64,000 nucleotides of DNA from an uncultured Lachnospiraceae bacterium (GTDB lineage Bacteria > Bacillota > Clostridia > Lachnospirales > Lachnospiraceae). The stretch lies in NCBI GenBank assembly GCA_910577825.1, contig CAJTOK010000006.1:1-64000 (forward strand), in the 5' to 3' direction. The position numbers and the translations under genes are program-made. Below the pieces are notes generated by a model that was not told the DNA's origin, did no database searches, and was given only the letters and a program-made list of their open reading frames with translations. This document shows, in pieces, positions 24,160 through 33,443 of this stretch (position 1 is the stretch's first letter; each line of letters opens with the position of its first letter).

Positions 24160-27100
24160 AATACCTCTTCCCCCAATGCAAATGAATAAATAATTTTTTC
24201 TTTAACTTTTTTCCCGGTTATATTTTTAATTGCCCTTGCATAATAAGCAAGCTGCTGGCCATATTTTTCTGCCAGTTCATTACTATTGCCCCGTTTTACA
24301 AAATCTGTTTTATAATCAACAAGTACAATTTCCCCGTTTTCTTCAAAAAATACATCAATTATACCCTGCATAAGTATAGTTTCCCTGCTATCAGTCCCAT
24401 CATAAATTTCTGCTGCAGGCAATCCAATTATAAATGGCTGTTCTCTTTTTAAAGTGCCGTTTTTTTCAGCTTTACACATACGTTTGCATATATTGCTTTT
24501 TAAAAATAACTTGAATTTTCTTATATCAATTATTAATGCCTCTTCTTCTGTCATATAGCCGCTATCACACATTCCTGCTATAAATTCTTTAAAATCAAAT
24601 CCATCATTTAATACGCTATATGGCAGATGTTCCATTACAAGATGGTAAAGAGTGCCTTTTTCTGTATTTGATATTTTAGCAGTATCTTTCATAAAACGTG
24701 CTTTTGGCGCAGCATCATAATCTTCTGGTTTTATAATATTATTATCATCACCTGCAATTATTTCTGCTTTCTGTGCTGCTATCCTTTTAATTTCTGTAAC
24801 GGATATTTTAACAGGAAGTTTTTGTTCACTTAAATAAGGATATTTATACTCTGTCTGTTCTTTTATATCCTTATACATATCCTGGTCATAAATATTTTGT
24901 ATATCCCAGTTTTTAAGCATATTATAATTTCTAATGCTTTTTTCAAGTTCCTGCTTTTCTTCTGTTATAATACCACCCTGCCCTGTAATTTTAATATCAA
25001 ACAGTTTTTCTGCCTTAATGCCCCCATTAAGCAGCACTGGCATAATCCAGTCAAAATATGTCTGTGCAGCCATAAGTGATGTCATGCTATGGTTTGCGCC
25101 TTTATTCCTCCATCTGTCCATTTTCTTTTCAACATTTGCTGCCGTTCCTGCAAGTATTAATTTTTCCTCAGCACGTGTAAGTGCAACATAAAGTATCCTT
25201 ATCTCTTCAGAAAGAGTATTTTTCTTAATTTGGTTTGCCATAAATTTCTTCATAAGGACTGGCTGTTTTATCCTTAAATCCAAATCAATATAATCAGCTC
25301 CTATGCCATAGTCAGCATCAATTATTGTAGCTTTACGTGCATCCTGCAAGTTAAAATGCTTGCCCATTCCTGCCACAAATACAACTGGAAACTGCAGGCC
25401 TTTGCTTTTATGTATACTCATAATCCTTACAGCATTAGTATTTTCACCATTCACCAAAGCTTCACCAAAATCAATATTTGACTTATTAAGCCTTTCAATA
25501 TAATGTGTAAAGCCAAATATGCCCCTGTGCCCGTTTTCTGTAAATTCAATAGACTGCTGCAAAAGAATATCAAGGTTTGCCGCCCTTTTTTCACCGGCAG
25601 GCATAGCCGACATAATATTATAATATCCTGTTTCCTTATAAATGCACTGCAATATTTCATAAACAGAAGAATATTTTGATATATCCTGGTAACGTGAAAG
25701 CATAGTACAGAACTTATCCAGTTTTTCTGCAAGTTTCTTTCCTTCTTCAGGATTAAGTGGAATTTTTTCTTTATATTTTTCAATGCTAAAATCTTTTTCC
25801 AGCTTTACATATGGACAATTATCTTCTGTGCCATATATTTTAATAAAAAGAAGCACACTGTCCATATAATTTAATGTACGTGGCAATGCTGCAATACAGG
25901 CAAGTTCTTCATCTGTTATATTTCCTATAACAGAACGCATTACAGCCACAAGTGGTATATCCTGCCTTGGATTATCAATAATCTTCAGGAAGTCAAGCAC
26001 AGTACATACTTCCATTGCCGAAAAATATCCTGTCTTAGTATCAGAATATGCAGGTATCCCCATATCTGTAAGGGTTTCTATAAATTCTTCTGACCAGCCG
26101 CTTATACTTCTTAAAAGTATAACAATATCCCTGTATTCTGCACGCCTGTAACCATCCCTTCCACTTACATAAAGCGGGTTGTCTCCCTGTACCATGCCAC
26201 GTATGCAGTCACCTATTGACGCCGCTTCCAGCACACGTTTTTCAATATTCTCTGCTTCTTCGCTTTTCTGTTCAATAAGAAGCACATCTGTTTTTACTGG
26301 AATATTTAAATCTGTATCATTATAAACCCTGCCTGTTACAAGTTTTGCATCATTATCATAATTAATCCCGCCAAGGCATTCTTTCATAATATTTTCAAAA
26401 ATAAAATTAGAAGATTCCAGCACAATTTCCCTGCTTCTGAAATTTTTATGCAAATCTATTCTCTGGTACTTACTGCCAGAAACAGTATAACTATTATATT
26501 TCTGCATAAAAAGTCCAGGCCTTGCAAGGCGGAACTGGTAAATGCTCTGCTTTACATCACCCACCATAAAAAGATATGGCTTTTTCTCTGGTGCACGGCA
26601 AAGGCTTGTCAGTATAAGCTCCTGCACAAAATTACTATCCTGGTATTCATCCGTCATAATTTCCTCGTAAAATTCCTGTAATTCACATGCAGCATCACTT
26701 GGCTTTACTTTGCCATCTTCTTTACAGGTAAGGATATTAAGTGCAAAATGTTCCATATCTGCAAAATCAAGAATACCCTCTTCCCTTTTTTTTGCAGCAA
26801 ATAAAACAGAAAAATCCTTAACCAGTTTAACCAGTTCCATTACAAGAGGATACATAGCCTTAATATCATCAAGCATATCCTCTGGTGCCTGGTAGAAGAA
26901 ATTTCTTTTAAGAACCTGCAGCCCGTTTTTCTGGTAACTTTCCCTGATTGCCTTAACCTCTTCTTTTTTCTCTGGAATAATACTTGCATCACGTTTTGCA
27001 GAAAGCCTTGTCGGGTTAAGCAGGCAGAAGGCATTATAATAACCAGTATAACTGCCTGCTTCCATTACCATTTTAATCTGCTTTATATCAGATTCTATAG

Positions 27101-27863
27101 CATCACAATAAATACCTGGCCCGCCACTGCTATTACATACTTCCAGCGCCCTTGCTGCCGCCGCCATATAATCATTTAACGCAGCATTTATATATTTTTT
27201 AAGCTCCTTCATCCACAGGGTTTCTTCAAATTCATCCATTGTACTGCATGAATACATATCTGCACAGCCCTCAAGCCACTCCTCCGGCCATGGGTAACTC
27301 ATGGATATATTAAAAAGCCTTAACACAAGTTCTTCTATATTACTGTCTGTCCTTCCAGGTGAGAAACTCTCTGTAAAGTCAAGAAAACCCTGGTTATTAT
27401 TTTCCCTGCTTTCCTGGTACCTGCTTTCCATAAGTTCTTCCAGTATATCAGTTTTCATTATTGCAAGTTCATTCTCATCTGCAACCCTGAAAGACGGGTC
27501 CAAATCAATTACATGAAAATAATTGCGTATAATATTCTGGCAGAAGCTGTCTATAGTTGTTATCTGTGCATTATGCAAAAGTGCTGCCTGCCTCTGGAGA
27601 TGCTCATCACCAGGATTTTCTAAAAGCATCTTCTCTATTGCATCACCTACACGGTTTCTCATTTCTGATGCTGCCGCCTTTGTAAAAGTTACAACAAGCA
27701 GCCTGTCTATATCCACAGGCCTGCTTCTGTCTGATATAATCTGTATAATCCTTTCTACAAGCACAGCAGTCTTACCTGAACCTGCTGCCGCAGATACCAG
27801 TATATTCCTGTCACGCAGGTTTATTACAAGTTCCTGTTCCTCTGTCCACTTTGCATCTGCCAT
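24153..27863 (-). CDS. addA: ATP-dependent helicase/nuclease AddA
   Basis: A 1236-residue UvrD-type (SF1A) helicase fused to a RecB-family nuclease. Walker A AAGSGKT is at residues 26-32, and further helicase motifs include EYQDSN (motif II region) and SIHKSKGLQFPVVFVAGM near 800. The nuclease has GIIDVFFEENGEIVLVDYKTDFV near 1180 (Asp and DYK catalytic residues). With AddB it resects double-strand breaks and loads RecA after recognising Chi. Length is normal (about 1200). It starts 22 bases after addB. Confidence 0.97.
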   Translation of the reverse strand: MADAKWTEEQELVINLRDRNILVSAAAGSGKTAVLVERIIQIISDRSRPVDIDRLLVVTFTKAAASEMRNRVGDAIEKMLLENPGDEHLQRQAALLHNAQITTIDSFCQNIIRNYFHVIDLDPSFRVADENELAIMKTDILEELMESRYQESRENNNQGFLDFTESFSPGRTDSNIEELVLRLFNISMSYPWPEEWLEGCADMYSCSTMDEFEETLWMKELKKYINAALNDYMAAAARALEVCNSSGGPGIYCDAIESDIKQIKMVMEAGSYTGYYNAFCLLNPTRLSAKRDASIIPEKKEEVKAIRESYQKNGLQVLKRNFFYQAPEDMLDDIKAMYPLVMELVKLVKDFSVLFAAKKREEGILDFADMEHFALNILTCKEDGKVKPSDAACELQEFYEEIMTDEYQDSNFVQELILTSLCRAPEKKPYLFMVGDVKQSIYQFRLARPGLFMQKYNSYTVSGSKYQRIDLHKNFRSREIVLESSNFIFENIMKECLGGINYDNDAKLVTGRVYNDTDLNIPVKTDVLLIEQKSEEAENIEKRVLEAASIGDCIRGMVQGDNPLYVSGRDGYRRAEYRDIVILLRSISGWSEEFIETLTDMGIPAYSDTKTGYFSAMEVCTVLDFLKIIDNPRQDIPLVAVMRSVIGNITDEELACIAALPRTLNYMDSVLLFIKIYGTEDNCPYVKLEKDFSIEKYKEKIPLNPEEGKKLAEKLDKFCTMLSRYQDISKYSSVYEILQCIYKETGYYNIMSAMPAGEKRAANLDILLQQSIEFTENGHRGIFGFTHYIERLNKSNIDFGEALVNGENTNAVRIMSIHKSKGLQFPVVFVAGMGKHFNLQDARKATIIDADYGIGADYIDLDLRIKQPVLMKKFMANQIKKNTLSEEIRILYVALTRAEEKLILAGTAANVEKKMDRWRNKGANHSMTSLMAAQTYFDWIMPVLLNGGIKAEKLFDIKITGQGGIITEEKQELEKSIRNYNMLKNWDIQNIYDQDMYKDIKEQTEYKYPYLSEQKLPVKISVTEIKRIAAQKAEIIAGDDNNIIKPEDYDAAPKARFMKDTAKISNTEKGTLYHLVMEHLPYSVLNDGFDFKEFIAGMCDSGYMTEEEALIIDIRKFKLFLKSNICKRMCKAEKNGTLKREQPFIIGLPAAEIYDGTDSRETILMQGIIDVFFEENGEIVLVDYKTDFVKRGNSNELAEKYGQQLAYYARAIKNITGKKVKEKIIYSFALGEEVLC

Positions 27864-27885
27864 ATATAATCTGCCTTTCTATCTA

Positions 27886-30800
27886 TTATTTATTATTTTC
27901 CTGCTGGTATATTTTAGCAAGTACATCATCATCACTTAACTTATCCAGTACCCTGTACTTATTGCCTGGTATTCTGGCATCAAACCTGCATATCCCCTTA
28001 TATCCACAATAATCACAAGCTGTTTTTCCTTCTGCATCATTCTTTTTGTAGGGGCTTGCTTCTGTCCTTCCCTCCATAATTTCATTGCCCATATCCACAA
28101 TATTTTTCTGCGTATATGATATAATCCTGTCAAAATCCTTTGTTGTAATTGCCTGTGATGCTTTCTTTAACTTACCATTTTTATCGGTGCTAAATGGTGC
28201 TACTACCGATGAAACTGCAGCTGGAAGGCGGCCTGTCCCTGAATCAAAATTTGAATCAAGCAAAGGAAGTACAGGGTCATCTTCATTTACAATGCCTCTC
28301 ATTTTAAGGCTTTTTAACATTTCATTTCCAATTTCATCTTTATCTGGTTTACCCTCAATTACAGGGTTAGCAATATTATAATAAAGTACACCTGCCGGTA
28401 TCACAATCTTTGTTTCTTCTGCCGCTTCCATAGCCGCTTTCAGGTAAATTACAAGCTGCATCTGCAGGCCATAATAAAGGTCTGAAAGTGACATTTCTTT
28501 TTTTCCTGTTTTATAATCAACAATCTTTATATAAGTACATTTATCATCTTTATATTCATCAATCCTGTCAATACGGCCTATAAGATGTATTGTATCTTTC
28601 TGGTTATCACCAGCACCCCCGTTATCCTCTGTTACATCAAATTTAAATTCACTTTCCACCGTATCAAACTTTCCAAGTTTCATCTGTTCTGTTATAGCCC
28701 ATACAGTCCTGGTTAAAAGCTTCCTAAGCCTTGTCACCATATAAGTATCCCTTTCTGTTTCATACATAAGGCTGTTTTTATATTTTGCAACAGCTTCTTC
28801 AAGACATTTATCTGCCTGTGCCTGCTGCTCCTTCTCCGTAAGCTCCCACCACTGTTTTCCATCTTTTAAGAGCTTGTCAGTATACAGCTTTAAAGCATCA
28901 TGTACAATATTTCCTATATCAAAAAATTCTACTTTATGTTCTGCCCTTTCCTCTAAACGCAGCCCGTACTGTACAAAATATGAAAATGCACATGCTGCAT
29001 ACCTTTCAAGCTGTGAAGTGCTTCCCCTGAACACTTCATTATAGAGTGCCTTTGCTGCCCTTGCTGAAATTTTGCTTTTTATCTCTCTGTAAAAAGAAGC
29101 ATTTACCAGCTTTAAAAGCATATCATTATAATTATTATTTCCAAGATAAAATTTATAAAGCTCACCCCACTTGCTGTTACTATAATCACATCTTCTAAGC
29201 CCGTTTATAAAATATTTTAAACCAAGGTCATTTGACAAGATATGTTCTGTATCATTTCTTGTTTCTTCTGCCTGTACACTAAGGCCTGGAAACATTTTTA
29301 TTAATCTTTCTATAATATATGAAGGATTCTGTGCATGTCCGTCATTACCCGTTTCACAGTATGTTATATAAAGATGGCATGAAGGTTTGGTCATATTAAG
29401 ATAAAGGTAAAACTGTTCCTGGTATACAAGTTCCCTTGAATCTGGCGCTATTTCAAATTCCCGGCCAGCCAGAAAGCTTCTCTCTGAATCAGAAAGTATG
29501 CCCCCGCCACTGTTTCCTGAAGGGATATTTACATCATTAACACCTGTAAAGAATAAATATTTAATTCCTGAAATACGTGTCCTTGATATATCACCCACAA
29601 CAATCTGGTCAGTACCAGGCGGTATAAGCCCTATCCTTGCTTCTGAAAATCCTGTATCAAGCAGTTCTTTAAACTCAGGAAGTTTCATTTCTTCATCACC
29701 AAGAAGTTCCACAAGCCTGTCAAATACAGATAATACAATTTCATAAATCTGGCCATATTCACCCGCAAGGACGAGTTCCCCTTTTTGTGTAAATTCATCT
29801 GCCTTTTCCATAATAAGCCTGTAAAAACCATGCTTATCAAAAAAGTTGCAGAATGCTTCTGCAAAATGCCTTACAGTGTGCTTTCCAGGAACAACTTCTT
29901 TATAAAGCGGCATTAATATTTCTTCTACCCTTACACGTACAGAATTTATAACACTGTCTGCATATTCCTTTGATTCGTCAGTACACCTCTGGTATACATA
30001 ACCGCTTCCCCACTCTTTATTCCACTTTTTATGTCCCCTTATGCCCGTTGCAAGGATAAAATTATCTGTAACATCAGACTGTTCTTTTGTAGTCCCTGCA
30101 AAGCTTCCTTTAAGATACCTCATTATATCTTTATAGGCAAAATCTTTTATAAAAATATCAAGTATTGCATCTATAGCTTCAACAAACGGGTTTGACAGTA
30201 TACTTTTCTTCTGGTCAACAAAGCATGGAAAACCAGCCTGTTTCATTTCATTATCAATTATAATCCCGTAAGCCTGCAAGTCACCTGCTATTATTGCAAT
30301 ATCTTTATATCTGCATTTCTTCTCCCGGAGCAGGTGTTTAATCTCCTGTATAATAAATGAAACTTCATCTCCTGGCTGTTTTAATAAATGTATTGAAATT
30401 TCACCAGGGTTTTTATATTTTACAGCCGGGTAACGGAACAGGTTCTTTTCAAGCGCAGAAAGTGAAGGTGCACCTGCAAACCTGCTTTTATTTTCATCTT
30501 TACTTGTCCATATATTGTCACATACCTCTATATTATTTTCATATGCAATATCCCTGAGCCTGCATATAGTTTTCCTGCTCATATGGAAAAGGCGGTGTGT
30601 TGCACCTGGGCTTGTAACTGGCTCTGTATCATCTATTGCCACAGTTACATAAACTTTTTCTGCTGCCTTCATAAATTCTGCAAGAAGCTTGTACTGTAAT
30701 GGTGTAAAACCAGTAAAACCATCAAGATATATAACACTTCCCCTGATAAGTGATGATTTGCCTGCAATTTCTGAAAATACAGTTATAATTTCTTCTGAAG

Positions 30801-31326
30801 TAATATAATTATTATTTATATAATCAAGAAATGCCTTGTAAGCTATGGACATATCTTCAAGTTTTCTTTTAAGCACAGGTTTTTTTTCTGCGCTGCCAAT
30901 CATCCTGCCTAGCATTTCATCATTAACACCATACTGCACAAGTTCTGATAAAAAGGATTTTATTTCTGTAATATAACCTTTTTTATGGATGTTCCTTCCA
31001 AAATACCCGAGTTCATCCTGCTTGTCTATAAGGACTTTCTTCAGTATCATGGTTTTGCCCATATCATCAAGTACAGGCTCATTGCCCGCCCCAAGTTCAG
31101 TAAAAACCCTGAAAGCAAGCCTTAAAAAACTCTGTACATCAATATTCATAATCCCCTTAGAAGGGCTTAATTCCACAAGTTCTTTCTGTGTCTGCATTGT
31201 AAACTGCTCAGGCACAATTATTATATATTCTTTTCCAGGGTTTTTAAACGCTCCACTGGCCGCCATATGCTGCACATAATATGTTTTCCCCCTGCCTGGG
31301 CCACCAAGTATAAATTGTAATGACAT
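27886..31326 (-). CDS. addB: ATP-dependent nuclease subunit AddB
   Basis: A 1146-residue protein with Walker A GGPGRGKT at 8-15, an inactivated helicase-like middle that recognises Chi in studied homologues, and a C-terminal nuclease (GRIDRIDEY..IKIVDYKTG). The iron-sulphur cysteines are visible: one near residue 790 (RYAACAFSYF) and the cluster CDYCGYKGIC near the C-terminus. Complete. First gene of the addBA-DUF3791-DUF3990 transcript. Confidence 0.97.
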   Translation of the reverse strand: MSLQFILGGPGRGKTYYVQHMAASGAFKNPGKEYIIIVPEQFTMQTQKELVELSPSKGIMNIDVQSFLRLAFRVFTELGAGNEPVLDDMGKTMILKKVLIDKQDELGYFGRNIHKKGYITEIKSFLSELVQYGVNDEMLGRMIGSAEKKPVLKRKLEDMSIAYKAFLDYINNNYITSEEIITVFSEIAGKSSLIRGSVIYLDGFTGFTPLQYKLLAEFMKAAEKVYVTVAIDDTEPVTSPGATHRLFHMSRKTICRLRDIAYENNIEVCDNIWTSKDENKSRFAGAPSLSALEKNLFRYPAVKYKNPGEISIHLLKQPGDEVSFIIQEIKHLLREKKCRYKDIAIIAGDLQAYGIIIDNEMKQAGFPCFVDQKKSILSNPFVEAIDAILDIFIKDFAYKDIMRYLKGSFAGTTKEQSDVTDNFILATGIRGHKKWNKEWGSGYVYQRCTDESKEYADSVINSVRVRVEEILMPLYKEVVPGKHTVRHFAEAFCNFFDKHGFYRLIMEKADEFTQKGELVLAGEYGQIYEIVLSVFDRLVELLGDEEMKLPEFKELLDTGFSEARIGLIPPGTDQIVVGDISRTRISGIKYLFFTGVNDVNIPSGNSGGGILSDSERSFLAGREFEIAPDSRELVYQEQFYLYLNMTKPSCHLYITYCETGNDGHAQNPSYIIERLIKMFPGLSVQAEETRNDTEHILSNDLGLKYFINGLRRCDYSNSKWGELYKFYLGNNNYNDMLLKLVNASFYREIKSKISARAAKALYNEVFRGSTSQLERYAACAFSYFVQYGLRLEERAEHKVEFFDIGNIVHDALKLYTDKLLKDGKQWWELTEKEQQAQADKCLEEAVAKYKNSLMYETERDTYMVTRLRKLLTRTVWAITEQMKLGKFDTVESEFKFDVTEDNGGAGDNQKDTIHLIGRIDRIDEYKDDKCTYIKIVDYKTGKKEMSLSDLYYGLQMQLVIYLKAAMEAAEETKIVIPAGVLYYNIANPVIEGKPDKDEIGNEMLKSLKMRGIVNEDDPVLPLLDSNFDSGTGRLPAAVSSVVAPFSTDKNGKLKKASQAITTKDFDRIISYTQKNIVDMGNEIMEGRTEASPYKKNDAEGKTACDYCGYKGICRFDARIPGNKYRVLDKLSDDDVLAKIYQQENNK

Positions 31327-31355
31327 TTAATTCTCCTTTATTATAATTTATAACT

Positions 31356-31364
31356 ATTATAACA
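31356..31364 (-). promoter_or_regulatory. Extended -10 promoter of addB
   Basis: On the minus strand TGTTATAAT, an extended -10 box, lies about 30 bases before the addB ATG and just after the upstream hairpin. No -35 match is evident. Confidence 0.5.
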
Positions 31365-31366
31365 TA

Positions 31367-31395
31367 AAAGGTGCATCTTTTACAGATACACCTTT
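31367..31395 (-). terminator. Terminator of the FMN-bind-like gene
   Basis: A 12-bp stem (31367-31378 with 31384-31395, one G-U) and a 5-base loop lie 5 bases past the stop at 31401. On the minus strand it runs into TTTTATG. Confidence 0.7.
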
Positions 31396-31400
31396 ACAAG

Positions 31401-31847
31401 TCATTTTGCCTTATGTTCATCTAAAACATTGTCTACTTCATTTAAAATCATTTTCTCTGTATACTGGCCTTCATCAGACAAAACAACCTCATCTACTGAC
31501 GCCCCAGCTGCAAGCTGGTTTGAAATTGATTCCACAGAAGGTTTCATAAGAGGGTACATTGCAGATACTGTATCATCAAGGTTTGTCATCTCAACTGATT
31601 TTACCTGCTCCTCATCAAGAACCACCTGCAAATTAATAACACTGTCGCCTACCGTCATTTCCTTGTTATAGACACCCGCTTCATAAACAGCAGTCTTTTC
31701 ATTATCTACCTGTTCTTTGCTTTCATCTTTACCATCAGGCCAGAACATAAAAAACAGTATTATAAGCAGCAGTATGCCAAGGCCTGCAAATATAGCTGTA
31801 TATATAATTTCCCTCATCTGTAAAATCACAATCCTGGTTCTTGACAT
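31401..31847 (-). CDS. Membrane-anchored FMN-bind-like protein
   Basis: A 148-residue protein. After a short basic start there is one transmembrane helix (about residues 13-33, IIYTAIFAGLGILLLIILFF). The outer domain has the pattern of FMN-binding domains (AGVYNKEMTVGDSVINLQVVLDEEQVKSVEM... and an ending like ILNEVDNVLDEH). The Ser-Gly-Ala-Thr motif that binds flavin covalently in RnfG/NqrC is absent, so it probably does not carry covalent FMN. Start at 31847 because GGGAGGG is 5 bases upstream; an upstream in-frame start at 31886 has no such site. Function unknown. Confidence 0.6.
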   Translation of the reverse strand: MSRTRIVILQMREIIYTAIFAGLGILLLIILFFMFWPDGKDESKEQVDNEKTAVYEAGVYNKEMTVGDSVINLQVVLDEEQVKSVEMTNLDDTVSAMYPLMKPSVESISNQLAAGASVDEVVLSDEGQYTEKMILNEVDNVLDEHKAK

Positions 31848-31934
31848 AGTACCCTCCCTTTCCAAGAATGATTTACTGGAATCCATTTATACAATATATT
31901 CTGTACCCTGTTTTAATATTCCTGCTAAATATAT

Positions 31935-32471
31935 TTATGCTTTTATAACCGGTTTTGAAGCAACTGCCCCGAAAATCTGTCCTCTGTATTTACCCAGTGC
32001 ACGTACAAGTACCGTTCCAAGTATACAGCATGAAATCACTTCGCCAATTCCTACAGTAGCCATAAGAAACGGAATAGTCAAATCCACTCCTTTAAAGAAT
32101 ACTGGCGGTACACCATAAGCATATTTAAGTATAAATGGAACAATAAGCATATTAGCTATTACCGGAGGCAATGTAAGCGCAAATTTATGGTTTCTTAAAA
32201 GATATGTACCCACTGCACCAATTAACGTTGCAAGGCTTCCAAATATTATATCCGGAAGCAGGCTTCCTACAAGTATATTTGACAGGAAACAGCCTATAAA
32301 AAGACCTGGTATTGCGGCTGGCGTGAAATAAGGCAGAACTGTTAAAGCCTCTGAAATCCTTATCTGGATTGAACCTGAAGCAAGACCGAAAGCACTTATA
32401 AAATACGTAAGTACAATATAAACTGCTGCAATCATTGCTGACTGTGTGACAAATAGAATTTTTTTGTTCAT
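31935..32471 (-). CDS. queT: QueT family transporter (queuosine precursor ECF S component)
   Basis: A 178-residue membrane protein with about five helices. It has the family signature SIQIRISEALTVLPYFTPAAIPGLFIGCFLSNIL. QueT proteins are substrate-binding (S) components of energy-coupling-factor transporters and are predicted to import queuosine precursors such as preQ1. The shared ECF energising module is not in the window. Strong AAAGGAG before the ATG. A structured leader precedes it. Confidence 0.88.
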   Translation of the reverse strand: MNKKILFVTQSAMIAAVYIVLTYFISAFGLASGSIQIRISEALTVLPYFTPAAIPGLFIGCFLSNILVGSLLPDIIFGSLATLIGAVGTYLLRNHKFALTLPPVIANMLIVPFILKYAYGVPPVFFKGVDLTIPFLMATVGIGEVISCCILGTVLVRALGKYRGQIFGAVASKPVIKA

Positions 32472-32560
32472 AATTTTAATCTCCTTTAGTTTTGATATGC
32501 GGATGGAAGGTCCCGAACACCCGGGCTGTTTTTATAAAAAAACAGCCAAAACACAACAAT
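32472..32560 (-). promoter_or_regulatory. Structured leader of queT, possible preQ1 riboswitch
   Basis: On the minus strand, GTTTTG (32552-32547) can pair with CAAAAC (32494-32489). It encloses a perfect 10-bp hairpin (GGCTGTTTTT/AAAAACAGCC, 32547-32524) and a 4-bp CCCG/CGGG hairpin (32512-32525). A CCTT loop downstream can pair with the AAGG of the ribosome site. This matches the logic of preQ1 riboswitches that mask the ribosome site, and QueT genes are known preQ1 targets. It does not clearly fit the preQ1-I consensus; class II or III are possible. Confidence 0.45.
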
Positions 32561-32633
32561 CCAGAGTATATCACAACTATATCCCGATTTCAAGATGGTT
32601 TGCCAATAAAATTATGTGTAAAAAAGAACGCTG

Positions 32634-32683
32634 TGAACAAATGTGCAAAGTATAAGAAAAAGAATATTGAACAAATGTGCAAA
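32634..32683 (+). promoter_or_regulatory. Two direct repeats, probable operator of the sugar locus
   Basis: The 16-base sequence TGAACAAATGTGCAAA occurs at 32634-32649 and 32668-32683, 34 bases apart (about three helical turns). The second copy ends 13 bases before a -35 box. The core ACAAATGTGC recurs at the other promoter of the locus (34850-34859). A site for the SorC-family regulator encoded at 38955 is the simplest reading. Confidence 0.65.
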
Positions 32684-32693
32684 AGGTGAGAAA

Positions 32694-32813
32694 ATGTTGA
32701 AATTAAAAAAAGGCTATGTTATGATAATTCCACAAAGAAAACTCATTAGAAAAAACTCCCGGGATAAATATGAGGATTTCTGGAAACTTATAAGAAAAGG
32801 AGTGAAGGAATAA
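32694..32813 (+). CDS. Candidate 39-residue basic peptide upstream of the kinase stub
   Basis: ATG at 32694 follows AAGGTGAG by 4 bases and opens a 39-codon frame rich in Lys and Arg (MLKLKKGYVMIIPQRKLI at the start). It ends in TAATG, overlapping the start of the kinase stub. The predicted promoter at 32697-32725 lies inside it, so either this ORF or that promoter is likely wrong, or the ORF is read from a farther promoter. No family recognised. Confidence 0.3.
   Translation: MLKLKKGYVMIIPQRKLIRKNSRDKYEDFWKLIRKGVKE
32697..32725 (+). promoter_or_regulatory. Predicted promoter of the ascorbate-type locus
   Basis: TTGAAA (32697-32702), 17 bases, TATGAT (32720-32725). The operator core ACAAATGTGC ends 16 bases before the -35, exactly as at the second promoter of the locus, which suggests an activator. 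Confidence 0.65.
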
Positions 32814-33419
32814 TGAATATTTTAGTTATTGATGTGGGAACATCCAGTATGCGTGGCATTTTATTTACACATGAAGGAAAAGTCCTGGCAGAAAACCAGA
32901 TTCTTTACCATGTATGTTATAAGGGGAACAGCTGGGTGGAACAGGCCGCTTCAGACTGGGAAAATGCCTTATATAATATTGCGAAGGAAATTGCCAAAGC
33001 AGCCGGTGCAAACAAATGGAAAATAGATGCCATAACAATTACTTCACAGCGTTCTTCCGTAATTCCTGTAGATAAATCTATAAGGCCATTATGTAATGCA
33101 ATTATGTGGCAGGATAAACGAACCAATGAAATTTGCGAACAGCTTAATACGCAGAATGATAAAATATTTTCATTATGCGGTTCCAGGGTAAATCCTGTTT
33201 TTTCTGCCAGCAAAATGACATGGTTACGTGAAAACCGCCCTGAGATTTATGCAAAAACATATAAATTCCTGGTAATACCTGATTACCTTAACTATTTAAT
33301 AACTGGTGAGTTATGCACAGATTATACTTAATGAAAAAGGGAAAGCACAGATGAACCGTCTGTATAAAAAAGTGTGGGGAGGAAAATTAAAAAACGGGAA
33401 CTTTGAATTTCAGGTTTAA
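32813..33419 (+). pseudogene. FGGY-family carbohydrate kinase, N-terminal stub
   Basis: The open frame 32813-33331 encodes the first 172 residues of an FGGY kinase: MNILVIDVGTSSMRGILF (phosphate 1 loop), ITSQRSSVIPVD, IMWQDKRT, and LVIPDYLNYLITGELCTDYT. Family members have about 490-520 residues, so the ATP-binding second domain is missing. The frame stops at TAA 33329-33331. A different frame then reads on (NEKGKAQMNRLYKKVWGG to TAA 33417-33419) and looks like the C-terminal tail of a protein, possibly of the same kinase after an internal deletion of about 1 kb. The product cannot be an active kinase. The intact ancestor would have phosphorylated the sugar or lactone imported by the permease next to it. 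Confidence 0.8.
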
Positions 33420-33443
33420 ACAATAAAAGAAAGGAGAGAGAGT

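Noticed and set aside
32472..32560. Class I preQ1 riboswitch
   Set aside because: The tail AAAACTAAAGGAG is similar, but the loop lacks the C-rich ligand-binding pattern of class I, so only a generic structured-leader call is made.
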